Assembly: GCA_030142905.1 (NCBI GenBank)
Contig: JASJOG010000006.1
Coordinates: 4,196,001 to 4,260,000, forward strand
DNA from: Heliopora coerulea
Lineage: Eukaryota; Cnidaria; Anthozoa; Scleralcyonacea; Helioporidae
Direction: 5' to 3'
DNA length: 64,000 bases
The first letter of the stretch is position 1; each line of letters starts with the position of its first letter. Below are positions 39,493 through 45,400 of this stretch, one piece after another. The notes under the pieces were generated by a model. The model was not told the origin of the DNA, did not search any database, and saw only the letters and a list, made by a program, of their open reading frames with translations. A program made the position numbers and the translations under genes.

Positions 39493-42400
39493 AGATATGC
39501 AATGCGTACATGTGTCTGCTGACAGTTTGATTGCAAGTAAACGGAAGGTCTGATTGTAGATTTGTAGAGATTCAGGTTGTGCTTATACCAACAGGTAATT
39601 GCTGGATGAGCATCATTTGTAAGTTAGTGAGAGTGTGGAGGGTGGTTTCTCAGCGTGACGACAGTTCCTCGAGTTCTTCAGGTGATTATAGACGGGACGA
39701 TTTTTGAGAAGGCAAGATATCGTCCCAATGGAATATCGTTAAAATTTATGAGCGAATGGGTTGTTGCAAATATCAATTTTGTTACAACGCCATGTTGCGA
39801 TATAAAATGTTGCGTGTTCAGGGATCACAAGAATGTCGATATTTGCAATGAGATAAGATGAGATGAAAGACTTTATTTCAAGAGGGTAACACTTGACATT
39901 AATAAAAATGATAAACTTGTGGCCCTCAATATATTAGTAGCAATGTGCTACTAATAAGTCAATCTCGTACCGAGGGACTATTGTTGGGGAAACAAATGGC
40001 GCTAGTAAAGGCTAAATGATTGCTGCATTAGCAGTGACCTGAAGCAAGAAACATTTCTTCATGGACCGTACGTGATAGAACCCGACCAAACTGTCGGACA
40101 GTGCAACCACATCGGCTACGATAAACAAAACAAGAGGAAAAAACGATGTAATACTGCAACACCGCGGGAAACGTCTCTTGGATAAAACTTGCAAACTCGC
40201 TCGCGACCTTCAGGTTTTCATCGCCCGACTAAACAGAGTGGCGGTTGTTTCGCAAAGCTTCGTCACCCTCCGAAGCCACTTCGTAATTTAATTAGCCACA
40301 AACATACAAACCCTCAAGATGTGCTGGCATTTTGTCTGCTGACCATGATTCTTTTGGAATTCTTGGCCTTCAACCTAGACTGTCTTCTGTTGTCTTTTTT
40401 GTACTTTTTGAGGATACTTTATACTTTGCCATTTGCCTATTTTCAGTTCAAGGAAAGGACAAAGGAGATTTTGGATAAAGGTACAGGGTCTAGCCGGAAG
40501 CGTCGGGAGGTTGACGACGAAGAAGACGCGCAATCGTCCGCAGCTGCTAAACCACAGGAGAGAAAGGGATCAACCTCTACAGTAGTTCTTGTATGTTGTT
40601 TTACTTTAGCTCATTAGCCATGAAAAATCCCGGGATTCTTTATCCAGCGAAAAAGAATTAATATTTGATAAATAATTTTCTATGTCATTAAAATTGTCAA
40701 TCATGTACACAAATAATATTTTTCGACATGTTTGTGTCAATAACCTGAATACTAATTCTGAAATATTTAATAGGACTGTAGAAACAAAACGGCAATGTGT
40801 ATCCAAATACATTGCAACATTACTGACCTAGGACAAGAGACAGTAAGCGTTACGTTAAGGTCAAGAATTTGGAATGGTACTTTGTTGGAGGTTAGTAGCA
40901 CCTCAAATATAAGGTATTGTTTTTTTTTTCTCTTGGTCTTTTAGTTGTATATGCCTGTACGCATGACATGGGTTTAATGCTAAGGTTTGTTTAAACAGTG
41001 ATTTCTGCATCAAAAGTACGACGTTACGGTTTTATATTCACGAGTTGTTGGTCTCGTGCAACGAACGAGCACGGTGTTGGAACTGAAGTGAATTGTTGGA
41101 CTGGAACCGATAGCACCGAAAACGATGTTTGCTTCACATTTAAGGTGGCTGAAAACAGTTTTGCTAGTTTTTCGCACCTGGTACTTCTCTTAGGTACAAC
41201 CCTTGAATGGTTATAGCCCATGGCTCCAAGTTTGGCCGAGAAGAAAAGCCACGATGGGCTTTATGCTAGTACGGCGATATCAATGACTTTCCTGTTTCCA
41301 TGGCAACGAGGGCAATTAAAACAACGTCGAAAATTCAGTTTTCTCTAGTTAGCGGAAAAATCCAGTGATTGACGTCTGTTATTGAGTTGTATAAAACTCA
41401 CAATAAACAGTATGAAGGTATAATTGCAAATCCGCGAATATATGTAAATAAATAAAGGTATCAGATTACAAACGGCGTAACAGCGGAAATGAGAAAGAGA
41501 AAATTCAGAACAAAGACAAAAGAATGGAGCTAAAATACTGCGGCATTTCTTTGTTACATTTAAGATCTTATGTTTTCACCAAATGAATTACGAAGTTAAC
41601 AAAAATTCTGCAACATTTATACAAATTTTAATGACTAGATTTTTAAAATATTGTCATTTGTTTTGAAGGCCATAATATGATCCATCACACTTATTACCGG
41701 ACTATGCACACTCAGTGGTGCACCACGAGGGAGGGCGTGCTGTTTGACGTTCTATCTCGCGCGGAGTTAGCGAAGCAAGGAAATCGTGGTTGTGAATAGT
41801 TATGTTTGTTAGTGTTTTGTTAGCACAGGAGATAAACACACATTCTCTCCACACGAGACGGCTGTAACCAGTTAGGAAAACAGAACAGCGCAAAAAGTAG
41901 ACGACAGAAAAATAGAGATAGATCTAGGTTTTGCATAAGTATTAGACAATGGACTAGCCATTTGAGAATTTTATTAGCCGGTGACTAATTGGGCAAGTGA
42001 ACCAAGGGCAAATTAGCCGGAGTTTGGGCCTGCCCTAAGTCCTACTGAGTAATATACTAACATTGAACAAAATTACTTGAAACAAAGATTGGTGAGAAAT
42101 GTAGTCTTTATCCGTAACTAGAACATGAACAGGAGACATAATACAGTTTTAAAATTTAACCAAGCTGCGCTAAAAGCAATCTTGTAAATTGGCCAATCAG
42201 ATCACTCGTTTTATCAATAAACGGTTTTTGCTTTGGATCATTTCGAAGTAAAATAAGGAATTTCACCGAAAGTATAATCATTCAACCGAATTTTTCATCA
42301 AACTAGATTTTTTTATCGCAATATTTTATCGCTAACAAAATGCGTATTGGTGAGCGGGTAGAGCGGTCCCTGAAAAATATACGACCTTTGTTTCGTCGAG

Positions 42401-45400
42401 ACAACATCAAGCCATCGTCACAACTCAAGTCAAACTTGTTATATACATAAATTATACTTTTTGTTTCTTTTTCAAATTTGTGATACAGTAACCCAGAATT
42501 TTTATCTCGAGACGATCTTGATATTTCTAAAACAAGCTAAGAATCGGATAACGCTTCACAACCCAACAACTAACCAGTGCCGGCGTTTTGTTACTAAATG
42601 CTCCAAATTGATCTTAAACTGTTTTCAGCCAAGTTAACCCCAATCCTTTGCAAGATTAGATCAGCTCTTCTGAAAGTTGAAGAATGTTTAATATGTTATA
42701 ATGGCTTACGTGGATCAGAGCAATCTTTTTCCAAATTTACTCTTTTAAAACAGTGTTATAAAAATATGAGAGTCTGCCTGGGGGGAGACAGTGATGTTGA
42801 CTAACCTGTTTGGCGACATTTCAAAAGGACCAACCACTCGTTTTCAGAAGTAAAAGTTTATGCCATTTCACCAATTTCGGAATAGACAAGTAACAATCGA
42901 CAAGAAAGACGCCTCGCTTACAAACTTGAAACCATTCAACTTCATGGAATGAATGAACGTATTTCTTTCATTTAGTCCCTTACAAACTTACTGTTTTTGT
43001 CTGGCATGGGGAGATTAAAACATAAGCTTGTGCACTTTGTTCCTTCCCAACTAAGTTCATCACTGAATGTTTATTCTTAATATTGAGTAAAACTACGCAC
43101 TTCTGATAGTAAAATCTCTTTCCCATGCCTTCATTCCTTGTGTCTGCACGCTGAAATGAAACGAAATTGAAGAAGTACTTCATCTTATGTGGTATAATTT
43201 ATCGTACAACGATATGAAATTATTAATGATTTCAATATATTCTGGCTATGTAAATATCAAATATCAAGCGAGTATGTGTGGTTCTAAGTAGGTCTGAGGA
43301 ATATAAAAGTAGAGGCTACGTGGGCAGTCCATGAACAAGGTTATAAAGAGCCAAAAAGGTTCAGGAAACTGGCGAAACTTACGATAGAAAATACTGACGT
43401 TTTGACCGAGAAGACCCTTTATCTGTTTAAATGAACTCCACGTTTGAACTACGATAGTGTTTCAGATATCACTTCTACCGTCACTTGAGAATTCCTTACT
43501 CTTCTCAAGATGCAGCAGAGGTCCTCCCTCAATTTACAATCCAAGGTATCTGGTTTTGATTTGGTGTTGATAACTTTACATAATGTTAATAATTCCGTCC
43601 TTAGCCAGCTTGACTCGGGCAACTCCAGGCTCCTCGCCTGGAGCATTCACTCTTCCCTCGGTATTCATAGATTTTTGGTAGACAAGGGTTCTGCATCTTG
43701 TTAGATCGGCTTTTTTGTGACGTAGTTTATTAGATCAAACCTGAAAATATTTTTGTGCAGAAGATCCTCCATTTCACATCCATGCTTAGACATGATGTAT
43801 TTTTGGAGGTTGGATTTCTTGTTAATGCTGCAGTCAAACTCATCGCGTTAGTTTTTTTCCTCCTCGGTGGACTTCATTTCCTTTCCATGCTTCGACGGCA
43901 CGTGTCTCTTGAGATTGTTCTTCCCAATCACCATGTCCATTCTGTTCCATAATCTCCATTCTGTTTCTCGTTTCTTAGCTTTTCTTCTATCCCGTGGTAA
44001 TTTATTGGCTACCTGTAATTTAATACTCAAACCTTTCCCAAATTATACTTGTCATTTCTCATATGAAATACCTAAATCACATGAGAAGTAAAATGGTTCA
44101 AAATTTTACATGTGAAATCTTGGTTTACGACACATGTATTTCAAATGTGAAATGGAACATTCACTTATAAAATTTTCAGTTCACATATGGAATTGAAACA
44201 ATTAAAGTGGGAAATATTAGTTTTGTGTGTGAAGTTGCATGTGAAATTTATAAAGGTATGTACCTTTAGATTCACCGTATATTATAATTTCATCTTCTCT
44301 GATGATGTTCCGCGACGTGACAACATTAATCCCTTCGAGTTACTTTACAAGAAAAGTCTTATGTCGTGTTTTTTGATTGTTACTTATATTACTGTTACGA
44401 TTGTAAACCCTGTCTGGTTCTTCTCTACCACTATCTTTCTAAAATTTCAGCTAGATACATTTACTGCGCGTAGAGGGTTCTGGTAAATGTTCGAGTTCAC
44501 CATCTTCTTCAGCGAATACTGAAAATATCTGGCTCTTAAAATGTAAAAACTAGAGTAACTGTATTAATGTTACTGTACAAATTGAATTACATCATTGTGT
44601 AGTATTAGAGCCTAAATATCTCAGTATGATCTGAAAAATCAAATCGAAAAATATGAAATCATGCAAATCACTTCTCAAACTATTACCTGTTTATTACATG
44701 CGTCATAATAAGTGTTTAATTTCATTTTTTTATTGTACGATATTTCACACGCGTATGTAGTAAATCAGTTTATGGTACAATACTGGCGAGGGCTTATTGT
44801 CTTATCGTTGCTGACTTGATTATAAAGCGACAATCTCATCCATGATAAGAACTTGTGAGAAACCTGTCTTCAAAGGCCTAAGTTTTAACATAGCATTATT
44901 TGTTTTTACTTATTTTTAGGATTACACTGATCAAGATGTTTTGGTGTATTCGAGAGCTCGTGTGGATGATCTTACCGGCTACGTAACAGACCCGATCTTA
45001 GGCAACCACGAAGCGGAGGTACGGCTGCTTCGCTAATATAAACAATTTAGATACAATTTTTAAAACTTAACGTGCAGTGTTAAGACCACCGTATAAACTT
45101 TTTTTTTTCTTCATAATACATAGAACTATTACATACCGTAAAGAATTATGATGTCCAGTATACTATATTACTCTACATCACTTTCCACAGGTTTGCAGAT
45201 TACACTACACTTCGTCGCATTGCACTGTGCTACACAATGCTTTGTTGTACTATGCTAGTATGTGAAATCCTCTGCTTTAAGTTCTTTAGGGTTTTTTATA
45301 TAAAAATCTCGTGTAAAATTTTACATTAAGTATATTGTAAAAATACTTCACTGTTAAAAGTACTGTTATTGGGAAAATGTTCTTATTGTTAACTTGACAA

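Noticed and set aside
40189..40617. 142-codon plus frame as a separate gene
   Set aside because: Its second half is integrin exon s in the correct frame; the first half is intron read-through up to the acceptor at 40446.
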